From NCBI GenBank assembly GCA_947074205.1, contig CAMTOQ010000009.1, forward strand, positions 1-64,000: 64,000 bases of DNA, written 5' to 3'. The notes under the pieces are model-generated. The model did no database searches, had not been told where the DNA came from, and was given only the letters and a program-made list of their open reading frames with translations. Origin of the DNA: an uncultured Bacteroides sp. (lineage in GTDB: Bacteria; Bacteroidota; Bacteroidia; Bacteroidales; Bacteroidaceae). Below, one piece after another: positions 35,829-44,286 of this stretch. Each line of letters starts with the position of its first letter. The first letter of the stretch is position 1. The position numbers and the translations under genes were made by a program.

Positions 35829-36974
35829 TTAAAAGAGTTGTTGATAAATGGCTTTTGCATCTTCGAGGCTCAACTCGCGAGGATTGTTCACCAAAAGGCG
35901 AGTTACTTTCATGGCTGCTGCGGCCAGTTCGTCCACTTTATCGGGAGTGATACCAATTTCAGAAAGCTTTGTAGGAATGCCACACGCTTTAGATAGATTC
36001 ACCATATAGTCGATACCTGCTTCGGCTGTAGCCTTCTCGCTACCTTGATCGGCAATGCCAAAGGCGCGGGCAATGTTGGCAAATTTACCAATATTGGTTT
36101 CTAGGTTATAAGCCATCACGGGAGGCAACAAGATGGCATTGGCCAAGCCGTGCGAAATGTGATACTCTCCACCCAATGGGTACGACAAAGCGTGTACGGC
36201 TGCTGTGTTTACAGGGCCAAGACACAAACCACCGTAGTAGCTACCGAGGCAAAGGGCTTCGCGAGCTTCGAGGTCGTTGCCGTCTTTCACGGCTCTCTCT
36301 AGGTTGGCAGCTATCAAGCGGATACCTTCGAGGGCATAGCAGTCTATCACCTCGTGAGCAAACTTATTGGTATAGGCTTCGATGCAGTGCGACAAAGCAT
36401 CCATACCTGTCTCGGCAGTGATCTTCGAAGGCACAGTGCACGTCAGCTTAGGGTCGATATAAACCACATCGGCCACTAGGTAAGGCGACACGACACCTTT
36501 CTTGAGGTGTTCGTCTTCGTCGAGCAATATAGAGTTGGGCGACACTTCGCTACCCGTACCTGCTGTGGTGGGTAGACAAGCTAGCCAAATGCCTTTTTGT
36601 TTGATAAAGCCGATGCCAAACACATCGCTGGCTTTCTGGGTGCTGTTTACCAATGCAGCGAGTAGTTTGGCTACATCGAGCACACTACCACCACCAATGC
36701 CCACCACGCTATCTATCTTCAAGCCGCGAGCCTCTTCTAGTATAGCGTTGAACTCATTGAGTGTAGGTTCGGCCAGAATCTTATCGTACACCGATACAGT
36801 AACTCCACCCTCTTGTAGCATTGCGATAGTATCTGCTATCAATGGCAAGATGGGAGGTGCAGTGAGCAACATCAGTTTGCGGTGGCCTAGTGCCAAGTAG
36901 TCGGTGACAAATTGGTCGATGCAGCCCGAGCCAAATTCGATCTTCGAAGGCTGCAACAGTTTAATATTTTTCAT
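35829..36974 (-). CDS. Iron-containing alcohol dehydrogenase
   Basis: A 381-residue group III alcohol dehydrogenase. Evidence is the NAD-binding GIGGGSVLDVAKLLAALV (about residues 92-109), TTAGTGSEVSPNSIL (about 137-151), and the iron-binding His segments SHCIEAY and HALSYPLGGEYHISHGLANA. It probably interconverts a small aldehyde and an alcohol (for example glycolaldehyde and ethylene glycol) released by the aldolase encoded in the same operon. The substrate is inferred. It lies 13 bp from the pdxA2-like gene and 48 bp from the symporter gene. Confidence 0.92.
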   Translation of the reverse strand: MKNIKLLQPSKIEFGSGCIDQFVTDYLALGHRKLMLLTAPPILPLIADTIAMLQEGGVTVSVYDKILAEPTLNEFNAILEEARGLKIDSVVGIGGGSVLDVAKLLAALVNSTQKASDVFGIGFIKQKGIWLACLPTTAGTGSEVSPNSILLDEDEHLKKGVVSPYLVADVVYIDPKLTCTVPSKITAETGMDALSHCIEAYTNKFAHEVIDCYALEGIRLIAANLERAVKDGNDLEAREALCLGSYYGGLCLGPVNTAAVHALSYPLGGEYHISHGLANAILLPPVMAYNLETNIGKFANIARAFGIADQGSEKATAEAGIDYMVNLSKACGIPTKLSEIGITPDKVDELAAAAMKVTRLLVNNPRELSLEDAKAIYQQLF

Positions 36975-37022
36975 CTTTTCAGTGTATAATTATTTTTCAT
37001 TCAGAGGGCCTAGATCGTGTGA

Positions 37023-38627
37023 CTAGTTGTTTTGAGCAACTGCACCACTCACAGTGGTCTTCTTATTTAGTTTTTCTTCTTTCTTCATTCTGAGATAGCC
37101 GTGTATGGTCAACTCTTCGGGCGCATTCTCCTTGAAGTAGAACAGACTGGCCACGTAGCCCACAACCAGTAGCACGATGTGGCTATATACACCGAGCATC
37201 AGCTTGTGGTGTGTATAGTTCAGCGCACCAAGATCGAGCAAGATGCGTTTGTTGGCTCCCACACCGATAGGAGTAGATGTCAACATGGCATAGGCAGTAA
37301 ATGCCATTGCTGCTGCGATGCCCCAGTAGAGTCCTTTCTTGTTGGCACGCTTCGAGAAGAGTCCCAGCAGCAAGATACCTACAATACCGGCCGAGAAGAT
37401 GGCATAGAGCTGAAACACTACGCCCAGCACTCCTTCGCCTTCCCAGATGGCATAGAGCATAGATACACCGATAGCGGCAAAGCCGGCAATAAACACGATG
37501 TAGCGACCTACTTGCAGCTGACGCTTATCTTCGGCTTTTGGACGAAGTTTCAAGTAGTAGTCTTGCACGCCAATGGCTGCCAAACAGTTGATATCTGAGT
37601 CGAGGCTAGAGATAGCTCCGGCAGCCAAGGCTGCAATGATTAGTCCTTTAATACCCACAGGCAGTTGGGTAGAGATGAAGTAAGGGAATACCTCATCGGC
37701 TTTTAGTCCTTCGGGCAAGCCATGGGCCACATCCGAACGGTAGAACACGATAAGGGCAATACCAATTACCATAAACAGCGTCCACACGGGTAGACTGGTG
37801 AATACTCCGATATAAGCTGCTTTCTTGGCCGACTTATCGTCCTTGGCAGTGATATAGCGTTGTACAATGGTTTGGTCGGTGCCGTACTTTTGCAAAGCGT
37901 AGAAGATACCATTGAAGGCTAGCACCCAGAAGGTAGCATCTACAAAATTCCACGAGTAGTTGGCATTCTGCACTTGCGATACAATCTCGGTACCTACATT
38001 TTGTATACCGTTTTCGGGGCGGAACAGTAGTATAGATATACAGATCACTCCACCTAGAATCAGCAAGAATCCTTGAATTACATCCATCCAGATCACGGCC
38101 TCGATACCTCCCATCAGCGTAAGGGCGGTGACGGCAATACCTAGCACCACAATAATCAATATGATGTCCATATTCATAAAGCGGCTCATGGCAAGGCTCA
38201 CCAAGAACAGCACAGTACCCATCTTCGAGAAATGGCCCAGCACAAAGGCCGACGAGCCATAGAAGCGGGCAAAACGTCCGAAGCGTTTTTCGAAATATTC
38301 GTAGACACTGAGCCGTATGACGCGCCTAAAGAGGGGAACAATGAAACCGATGATGCAGACCAGCACGATGGGAACCATCAAGCCTTGCACCAAGAGTATC
38401 CAGTCGCCTGCATAGCCCGAACCGGGATAGGCCAAAAAGGTGACGCTACTGATAAGGGTAGCGAATATCGACATACCAATGGCCCACGAGGGGATGTTGC
38501 GGCCACCTGCAAAATATTGTTCGGTGCCCTTTTGGCGGTGTGCGAAATAGTAGCCTATACCGATGGCAAACAGTATTGAGCCAATAACTATGCTATAATC
38601 TATCCAATGTAATCCTGTGTTTTCCAT
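37023..38627 (-). CDS. Sodium:solute symporter family transporter
   Basis: A 534-residue inner-membrane transporter of the SSS family with about 13-14 hydrophobic segments. Family text includes YFAGGRNIPSWAIGMSIFAT (about residues 38-57), FNGIFYALQKYGTDQTIVQR (about 230-249) and the LDSDINCLAAIGVQDYYLKL block (about 341-360). It presumably imports the acid sugar or a pectin-derived sugar acid that the operon breaks down, driven by sodium. It sits between the DapA-like aldolase gene and the alcohol dehydrogenase gene. Confidence 0.93.
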   Translation of the reverse strand: MENTGLHWIDYSIVIGSILFAIGIGYYFAHRQKGTEQYFAGGRNIPSWAIGMSIFATLISSVTFLAYPGSGYAGDWILLVQGLMVPIVLVCIIGFIVPLFRRVIRLSVYEYFEKRFGRFARFYGSSAFVLGHFSKMGTVLFLVSLAMSRFMNMDIILIIVVLGIAVTALTLMGGIEAVIWMDVIQGFLLILGGVICISILLFRPENGIQNVGTEIVSQVQNANYSWNFVDATFWVLAFNGIFYALQKYGTDQTIVQRYITAKDDKSAKKAAYIGVFTSLPVWTLFMVIGIALIVFYRSDVAHGLPEGLKADEVFPYFISTQLPVGIKGLIIAALAAGAISSLDSDINCLAAIGVQDYYLKLRPKAEDKRQLQVGRYIVFIAGFAAIGVSMLYAIWEGEGVLGVVFQLYAIFSAGIVGILLLGLFSKRANKKGLYWGIAAAMAFTAYAMLTSTPIGVGANKRILLDLGALNYTHHKLMLGVYSHIVLLVVGYVASLFYFKENAPEELTIHGYLRMKKEEKLNKKTTVSGAVAQNN

Positions 38628-38648
38628 GCTAATTTTCTAAGATTATTA

Positions 38649-39548
38649 TTACGTCAATTGTTCGATTCTCTGGCGCACCATCGCTTTGTCTTCTTCCGAA
38701 AGAGCAGTAAGCGGAGGCAATACTTGGCCGGTACAAATATCTTTTAGCTGAAGCAGATACTTCAATGCAGCTAGCGAGTTGCCTAGCGTGAAGCCTTTTT
38801 GATACACCGCACAGATGGTGTTAGTCTGTTGCTGAATGGCACGTGCCTCTTCGTGGCGACCGTTCATAGCAGCTTCGTAGAGCTGGTTGTACAAGTCGGG
38901 GATATAGTTACCACCACTTGGAACGATGCCCACAGCACCACGTTCTAGGGCGATGGCCGAGTTGGCCGCACATCCGCAGAAGTACACAAAGTCTTCGCGC
39001 TCCGCAGCAAAGTCCATAATCTCCTTCATACGCTCGTCATTGTTTTCAGAGTCTTTGATACCTACAATATTAGGATGATCGGCTAGACGTTTCACGATAT
39101 CTACTGGGATAGACATGTGTGTGGTAAGGGTGATATTGTAGAGCATAAATGGCACAGGACAAGCCTCAGCAATATCTACATAGTAGCGATACATCTGCTC
39201 GTCGGTCAGTGCGAAGTACGAAGGCAGTGTAGATACCAACACATCGGCTCCGGCAGCCACGTAAGGGGCCATCGCTTTGTATTGATCGGCTACCACACAG
39301 CCGGTCAAAGCCACATAGATAGTTACTTTGCCTTTGGCTACAGCCGCTACTGTCTCAATAAGTTCAATAGCATCTGCTGCGCTCACTAGCTGTCCTTCGC
39401 CGGTGGTTCCCATCAGCAAAGGGTGAATATTGTTGTCTACAAATGATTGGGCTATGCGGGTTACTGCTGCTTTGTCAAGTTTCATATCCTCCGTCATCGG
39501 AGTTACCATAGGCACTACTACGCCTCTATACAATTGTTTTACGTTCAT
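38649..39548 (-). CDS. DapA/NAL-family class I aldolase
   Basis: A 299-residue TIM-barrel lyase of the dihydrodipicolinate synthase/N-acetylneuraminate lyase superfamily. The substrate-carboxylate loop is GTTGEG (residues 47-52), the catalytic Tyr137 lies in MLYNIT, and the Schiff-base Lys165 lies in VGIKDSENN. In this operon a 2-keto-3-deoxy-acid aldolase is more likely than lysine synthesis. It is the first gene of the five-gene minus-strand operon, with the symporter, alcohol dehydrogenase, PdxA2-like and DUF1537 genes. No TAnnTTTG box was found on the minus strand upstream. Confidence 0.9.
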   Translation of the reverse strand: MNVKQLYRGVVVPMVTPMTEDMKLDKAAVTRIAQSFVDNNIHPLLMGTTGEGQLVSAADAIELIETVAAVAKGKVTIYVALTGCVVADQYKAMAPYVAAGADVLVSTLPSYFALTDEQMYRYYVDIAEACPVPFMLYNITLTTHMSIPVDIVKRLADHPNIVGIKDSENNDERMKEIMDFAAEREDFVYFCGCAANSAIALERGAVGIVPSGGNYIPDLYNQLYEAAMNGRHEEARAIQQQTNTICAVYQKGFTLGNSLAALKYLLQLKDICTGQVLPPLTALSEEDKAMVRQRIEQLT

Positions 39549-39763
39549 TTTTCTGTATATAGTATTATTAGTTTCATTCTTAACCTTTGTTATAAGATTA
39601 ATTTAAGGTGATTTTGTACCCATTTTGAAGCGGAAAATTGGAGATGGGAGGTTAAATTGAAAGTTTCCTTTAATCGGGGAAACAATTTACTGTTTTGTTC
39701 CATTATCATAGGTAAACGAGAATTATTTATTAGCGGATGGGTAACAATTAAAGTCGATATTAG

Positions 39764-39771
39764 TATATTTG
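39764..39771 (+). promoter_or_regulatory. Candidate -7 box for xth
   Basis: TATATTTG matches TAnnTTTG and lies 35 bp before the xth ATG. No clear -33 TTTG is present at the usual distance. Confidence 0.4.
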
Positions 39772-39806
39772 TTTCAAACAGAACTAATCATAAAAACCAC
39801 ATATAG

Positions 39807-40562
39807 ATGAGATTTATATCATGGAACGTCAACGGCCTTCGTGCCGTGCATGGCAAGGGGTTTGCCGATATCTTTAAGAGTCTGGATGCCGACTTCTTCT
39901 GCCTGCAAGAGACCAAGATGCAAGCGGGACAGCTCGACCTAGAATTCGAGGGTTATCACTCGTTTTGGAACTATGCCGAGAAGAAGGGCTACTCCGGCAC
40001 AGCTGTCTTTAGCCGTCACCAACCGGTGGCCGTGACCTATGGACTAGGCATTGAAGAGCACGATCAAGAGGGACGTGTCATCACGCTGGAGATGGGTGAT
40101 TTCTACCTGGTAACTGTCTATACACCCAACTCGCAAGATGGCTTGCGCCGTCTGGACTACCGCATGCAGTGGGAGGATGATTTCCGTGCTTACCTATGCC
40201 GCCTAGATACGCACAAGCCGGTGGTGGTGTGTGGCGACCTCAACGTGGCACACAAGGAGATCGACCTCAAGAACCCAAAAACCAACCGCACCAATGCAGG
40301 CTTCACCGACGAGGAACGCGCCAAGATGCAAGAGCTGCTAGATGCGGGATTCACCGACACCTTCCGTCACTTCTACCCCGACACGGAACTGGCCTATTCG
40401 TGGTGGTCGTATCGCTTCAAAGCTCGCGAGAAGAACACAGGGTGGCGCATCGACTACTTCCTCTCTTCACAACGCCTCAACGATAAACTGATGGGCGCAA
40501 AAATCCACAGCGACGTGATGGGTTCCGACCATTGTCCAGTGGAAGTTGACATCAATTTGTAG
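39807..40562 (+). CDS. xth: Exodeoxyribonuclease III (AP endonuclease)
   Basis: A 251-residue enzyme that cleaves DNA at abasic sites and removes 3' blocking groups in base-excision repair. The Xth signature is clear: [16 protein letters not shown] at the N-terminus, FFCLQETKM with the metal-binding Glu, [26 protein letters not shown] and the C-terminal [11 protein letters not shown] with the catalytic Asp-His. Length is normal. A block of 22-bp tandem repeats starts directly after its stop codon. It stands alone between opposed operons. Confidence 0.97.
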   Translation: MRFISWNVNGLRAVHGKGFADIFKSLDADFFCLQETKMQAGQLDLEFEGYHSFWNYAEKKGYSGTAVFSRHQPVAVTYGLGIEEHDQEGRVITLEMGDFYLVTVYTPNSQDGLRRLDYRMQWEDDFRAYLCRLDTHKPVVVCGDLNVAHKEIDLKNPKTNRTNAGFTDEERAKMQELLDAGFTDTFRHFYPDTELAYSWWSYRFKAREKNTGWRIDYFLSSQRLNDKLMGAKIHSDVMGSDHCPVEVDINL

Positions 40563-40643
40563 GCTAGGGCTACTCACCGTGGTGGCAAGGGCTGGTCTGC
40601 TCGGTGAGTAGGGCTGGTCACCGCGGTGGCAAGGGCTAGTCAG
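40563..40643. repeat. 22-bp tandem repeats, locus B
   Basis: Three full 22-bp units start at 40578, 40600 and 40622, preceded by a partial unit at 40563-40577. The unit is the same as at 12745 and 55464, with variants such as GGTGAGTAGGG in place of GGTGGCAAGGG. The block begins at the first base after the xth stop codon. Confidence 0.88.
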
Positions 40644-40713
40644 CAAGGCGAATATTAGCCAAGAGTAAACCACACATTTACAGTCATTTACCAATAGCCC
40701 AAACAACCCATTG

Positions 40714-40955
40714 TAGGGACGCAGCGTGCTGTGCCCGCTATGCCGAATGGAAAAACACAAAGATCCGGATAAACCAATCCATGCGCTGTTGTGCCCATAT
40801 ACCGCAAGGAAAACACAAAGATCCGGATAAACCAATCCATGCGCTGTTGGACGGCACAGCAGGCTGTGCCACTACAACTAACCTATAACACACAGCAACC
40901 AAAAAAAATGTAGCGGCACAGCCTGCTGTGCCCATATACCGCAAGGGGAAACACA
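40714..40955. repeat. Mosaic of REP-like palindromes and a 58-bp-period direct repeat
   Basis: Two identical 40-bp copies lie at 40752-40791 and 40810-40849 (period 58 bp). The segment GTGCCCATATACCGCAAGG occurs at 40791 and again at 40929. Perfect palindromes GGCACAGC-AG-GCTGTGCC (40853-40870) and GGCACAGC-CT-GCTGTGCC (40915-40932) are present, with a degenerate copy near 40718. The same core occurs at 55993-56010. The rest of the 517-bp gap holds only the promoter of tldD. Short open frames here on the minus strand are repeat artefacts. Confidence 0.85.
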
Positions 40956-40973
40956 AAACTAACCCCAAAACCA

Positions 40974-41002
40974 TTGAATATCAAAAGAAAACTGTATATT
41001 TG
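40974..41002 (+). promoter_or_regulatory. Candidate promoter of tldD-pmbA
   Basis: TTG at 40974-40976 and TATATTTG at 40995-41002 are separated by 18 bp, close to the Bacteroidetes TTTG-N19-TAnnTTTG arrangement. The start codon is 78 bp downstream. Confidence 0.5.
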
Positions 41003-41079
41003 GCTCGAACGCCCTATCCCCCTATAAATGGGCTTGATTATATCAATACTACGAATCTACCAAAAACAATTGTAATCTG

Positions 41080-42621
41080 ATGGACAGAAGAAAATTCCTC
41101 AAAGCGGGAGGATTGGCTCTGATGGGATCGGTGATGGGTGGCTCGGCCATGGCATCGATAACAAAAGGGGTCACCGACCGGCTAGGCGACAATGACAAAG
41201 CTGGTGTGCAAGCTGCAATGAACCACTTTGGCGTGAGCGAAAGCGATATGCGCAAAGTGATGACAACAGCACTGGAAAAAGGGGGCGACTATGCCGACCT
41301 CTTCTTTGAACATACCTTTACCAACAGTCTTGGACTGCAAGATGGTGCGGTGAACCGCAACAGTTCTTACATAGACTATGGCGTGGGTATCCGTGTACTG
41401 AAAGGCGACCAAACGGGTTATGCCTATGTGGAGAACACGAATCTAGACGATATGCTGAACGCGGCTCGTACGGCTGCTCGTATCGCTTCGGATAGCAACA
41501 AGGCGCGCGTGGCCAAACTCAACGAAACGCCCGTAACTAAAAATGCCTACCCCGTGACTACATCATGGGAAGAGGTAAGCATCAAAAACAAAATTCCTTA
41601 TCTGCAAAAACTCAACGACCGCATCTTTGCACTCGACCCTAGAGTGATAAAGGTGAGCGCAAGCCAAAGCGACGAGACTTCGCACATCCTATTCTGCAAC
41701 AGCGATGGGGTGATGTACTACGACTATCGACCTATGGCTACGCTGAGCGCAAGCTGTGTGATGGAGCAAGATGGTAAGAAGGAGAATTGCTACTCGGCTC
41801 GATCGTATCGCAAAGGGTTCGACTTCCTCAACGATGAGTTGGTGGAACTAATGGCGCGCGAGGCGGTAGACAAAACAGCTATATTGTTTGATGCTATCAC
41901 ACCCAAAGGCGGTGAGATGCCGGTGGTGATGGGTGCCGGTGGATCGGGCATCTTGCTGCACGAGGCTATAGGTCACGCTTTCGAGGCGGATTTCAACCGC
42001 AAGAATACTTCGATCTTCTCCGATCAGCTCAACAAAAAGGTGTGCAACGAAAATATCTCCGTTATCGATGACGGTACGATACCTTTTAACCGTGGTTCGG
42101 TGAACTTCGACGATGAAGGGGTATCAGGCCAAAAGACCTATCTGGTAAAAGATGGAGTGCTGACCAGCTATCTGCACGATCGTATCAGTGCCAAGCACTA
42201 CGGGGTAGACCCTACAGGCAACGGCCGCCGTGAGTCGTTCCGCAAAATGCCTATCCCACGTATGCGCGCCACCTATATGGAGCCGGGCAACGTGACGGAG
42301 GCCGACATCATCTCTACGGTAAAGAACGGGGTGTTTGTCGATCAGTTTACCAACGGGCAAGTACAGATTGGTGCAGGCGACTTCACCTTCTTTGTCAAAT
42401 CGGGCTACCTCATCGAGGATGGCAAGCTGACACAACCTATCAAGGATATCAATATCATCGGTAACGGGCCAAAAGCCTTGGCAGATATCGCCATGGTGGG
42501 CAACAACGATCGTATTGACAACGGCACATGGACCTGCGGCAAGGCTGGTCAGTCGGTGCCTGTGACGTGTGGTATGCCATCGGCCTTAGTGAGCAAACTT
42601 ACTGTAGGCGGCGAAAGCTAA
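41080..42621 (+). CDS. TldD-family metalloprotease with twin-arginine signal
   Basis: A 513-residue TldD homolog. The metal site is HEAIGH within LLHEAIGHAFEADFN (about residues 291-305, HExxxH). TldD works with PmbA/TldE as a heterodimeric protease that degrades unfolded peptides and matures peptide antibiotics in other bacteria. Unlike the cytosolic E. coli protein, it begins MDRRKFLKAGGLALMGSVMG, a twin-arginine-type signal with RRKFLK, followed by SAMA. The pmbA product encoded next has no signal. The same layout recurs in other Bacteroidetes as far as I know, so the signal may be real. The PmbA-TldD pair is 24 bp apart. Confidence 0.9.
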   Translation: MDRRKFLKAGGLALMGSVMGGSAMASITKGVTDRLGDNDKAGVQAAMNHFGVSESDMRKVMTTALEKGGDYADLFFEHTFTNSLGLQDGAVNRNSSYIDYGVGIRVLKGDQTGYAYVENTNLDDMLNAARTAARIASDSNKARVAKLNETPVTKNAYPVTTSWEEVSIKNKIPYLQKLNDRIFALDPRVIKVSASQSDETSHILFCNSDGVMYYDYRPMATLSASCVMEQDGKKENCYSARSYRKGFDFLNDELVELMAREAVDKTAILFDAITPKGGEMPVVMGAGGSGILLHEAIGHAFEADFNRKNTSIFSDQLNKKVCNENISVIDDGTIPFNRGSVNFDDEGVSGQKTYLVKDGVLTSYLHDRISAKHYGVDPTGNGRRESFRKMPIPRMRATYMEPGNVTEADIISTVKNGVFVDQFTNGQVQIGAGDFTFFVKSGYLIEDGKLTQPIKDINIIGNGPKALADIAMVGNNDRIDNGTWTCGKAGQSVPVTCGMPSALVSKLTVGGES

Positions 42622-42645
42622 TAACCTTTTAAATTGGAATGAACT

Positions 42646-43965
42646 ATGATTTCGGAAGATAATAAAAGATTGGCGCAATGGGCCATGGACTATGCCCTGA
42701 AGAATGGCTGCCAACAAGCAAGGGTGACTCTATCCAAAGGGGTGAGCAACTCTATCGGCCTACGCGATGGCAAAACAGAACAGTTGCAGCAAAACGCGAG
42801 CAACTCGCTTAGCATCACACTCTATGTAGATGGCCGTTATGGCCGCTACGAAACGAACCGTTTGGAGAAGAAGGAGCTGGAACGTTTCATCAGCAATGGC
42901 ATTGAGGCTACACGCTACTTGGCCAAAGATGAGGCGCGTACGCTACCCGATGCTTCGCGCTACTACAAAGGTGGTGGTGCCGACTTGCAACTGTGCGATA
43001 ACCGTTTCAATAAGATCGACCCTGATACAAAGCTGGAGATGGCGCAGGCTGTGGCACAACAGATATTGGGCAAGAATCCACGCATCATATCGGTGAGCTC
43101 GAACTATTCGGATGGCAACTCGGCCTATTATACAATAACTAGCAATGGCTTCGAAGGGGAGACACTGAACACCTACTACGGGCTATCGTGCTCTACCTCC
43201 ATCAAAGGCGAGGGCGAAGCACGTCCTTCGGCAGGATGGTCGGAGTCGTCTATCCTCTTTAATGAGCTTCCTACCGCTGGTATAGGCGATGAAGCTTTGA
43301 GACGTGCGCTAGCTAAGATTGGTCAGAAGAAGATCCAATCGGGCAAATACACCATGATCATCGAGCCACGTAGCACAGGCCAACTACTGGGCCCGCTATT
43401 CAGTGCCATTCAAGGGGAAGCGTTGCAACAGAAGACCTCTTTCTTGATCGATCAGTTGGACAAGCAAGTGGCCTCTAACAAGTTCACCATCATGGATCAG
43501 CCTCATCTAGTGGGTGCTCGTGGTGCTCGCTATTTCGATGGCGAAGGGGCAGCTACCAAAGAACAGCCTATCTTTGAGAATGGTGTACTGAAGAACTACT
43601 ACATCAATACCTACGTGGCCAACAAGATGAACACTGTGCCTACATTGACTAGTCCATCTGTGGCTGTAATGGCGCTAGGCAACAAAGACCTCAACGCGAT
43701 AGTAGCCGATGTAGACAGAGCCATCTTAGTAACCGGCTTTAACGGTGGTAACTGCAACAGCACCACCGGTAATTTCTCGTATGGCGTAGAGGGCTTCTTG
43801 GTGGAAAACGGTCAGCTCACTCAACCTATCTCGGAGATGAACATCACGGGCAATATGTTGTCGCTATGGGCATCGCTAGTCGAAACCGGCAACGACCCCA
43901 ACCTACGTTCGTCCTATCGCATTCCTACCTTGGTGTTCGAGGATGTAAACTTTAGCGGATTGTAA
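42646..43965 (+). CDS. PmbA/TldE-family protein
   Basis: A 439-residue protein of the PmbA/TldE family, the non-metal partner of TldD. Visible blocks are NSIGLRDGKTEQLQQNASNS (about residues 31-50), a middle YTMIIEPRSTGQLLGPLFSA segment, LVGARGARYFDGEGAAT and the C-terminal GGNCNSTTGNFSYGVEGFLV. It lacks the HExxxH motif and any signal peptide, starting MISEDNKRLAQWAMDYALKN. It is cotranscribed with the TldD gene and followed by a strong hairpin. Whether it is exported with TldD by hitch-hiking through Tat is an open question. Confidence 0.9.
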   Translation: MISEDNKRLAQWAMDYALKNGCQQARVTLSKGVSNSIGLRDGKTEQLQQNASNSLSITLYVDGRYGRYETNRLEKKELERFISNGIEATRYLAKDEARTLPDASRYYKGGGADLQLCDNRFNKIDPDTKLEMAQAVAQQILGKNPRIISVSSNYSDGNSAYYTITSNGFEGETLNTYYGLSCSTSIKGEGEARPSAGWSESSILFNELPTAGIGDEALRRALAKIGQKKIQSGKYTMIIEPRSTGQLLGPLFSAIQGEALQQKTSFLIDQLDKQVASNKFTIMDQPHLVGARGARYFDGEGAATKEQPIFENGVLKNYYINTYVANKMNTVPTLTSPSVAVMALGNKDLNAIVADVDRAILVTGFNGGNCNSTTGNFSYGVEGFLVENGQLTQPISEMNITGNMLSLWASLVETGNDPNLRSSYRIPTLVFEDVNFSGL

Positions 43966-43984
43966 TATCCATCTACCTTATAAC

Positions 43985-44028
43985 AGAAGAAGTAGCTATC
44001 TTATCGAAATAGAGCAGCTACTTCTTCT
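43985..44028 (+). terminator. Terminator after pmbA
   Basis: Arms 43985-43997 and 44016-44028 form a perfect 13-bp stem (AGAAGAAGTAGCT with its complement). The following sequence is T-rich but broken (CTATTTCTATCTTT). Confidence 0.7.
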
Positions 44029-44071
44029 CTATTTCTATCTTTCTAAATATAAACTCTTAAATAATGACAGT

Positions 44072-44260
44072 ATGAAAAAAAAGATTTTGATTAGTGGTCC
44101 ACTGATCGCAGTATGTTTGATGTTGGGAACAGCTGTTGGTTCAAGTGTCGATAAAATCGGCCTTGGTGCAATATATGGAGTTCTTATCGGCTTCGTCATT
44201 AGTTCGCTGCTAATTGTACGGAAGTACTACGCAGAAAAGAAAGGCCAAAAGAACAGTTAA
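44072..44260 (+). CDS. Small two-helix membrane protein
   Basis: A 62-residue protein with two hydrophobic segments (about residues 5-23 and 28-49) rich in Gly (GPLIAVCLMLGTAVG, then LGAIYGVLIGFV), ending in a basic tail KKGQKNS. The glycine spacing resembles glycine-zipper helices. No family was recognised. It precedes an ABC permease gene by 26 bp, so it may be a subunit or regulator of the exporter. That link rests on gene order only. Confidence 0.6.
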   Translation: MKKKILISGPLIAVCLMLGTAVGSSVDKIGLGAIYGVLIGFVISSLLIVRKYYAEKKGQKNS

Positions 44261-44286
44261 ATCGTTTTCTATTGACCTAGAACAGA

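Noticed and set aside
40467-40974. Two minus-strand open frames with repeated IGLSGSLCF-like peptide text
   Set aside because: They are produced by the 58-bp-period DNA repeat and the palindromes, lack a ribosome-binding context and start in noncoding repeats.
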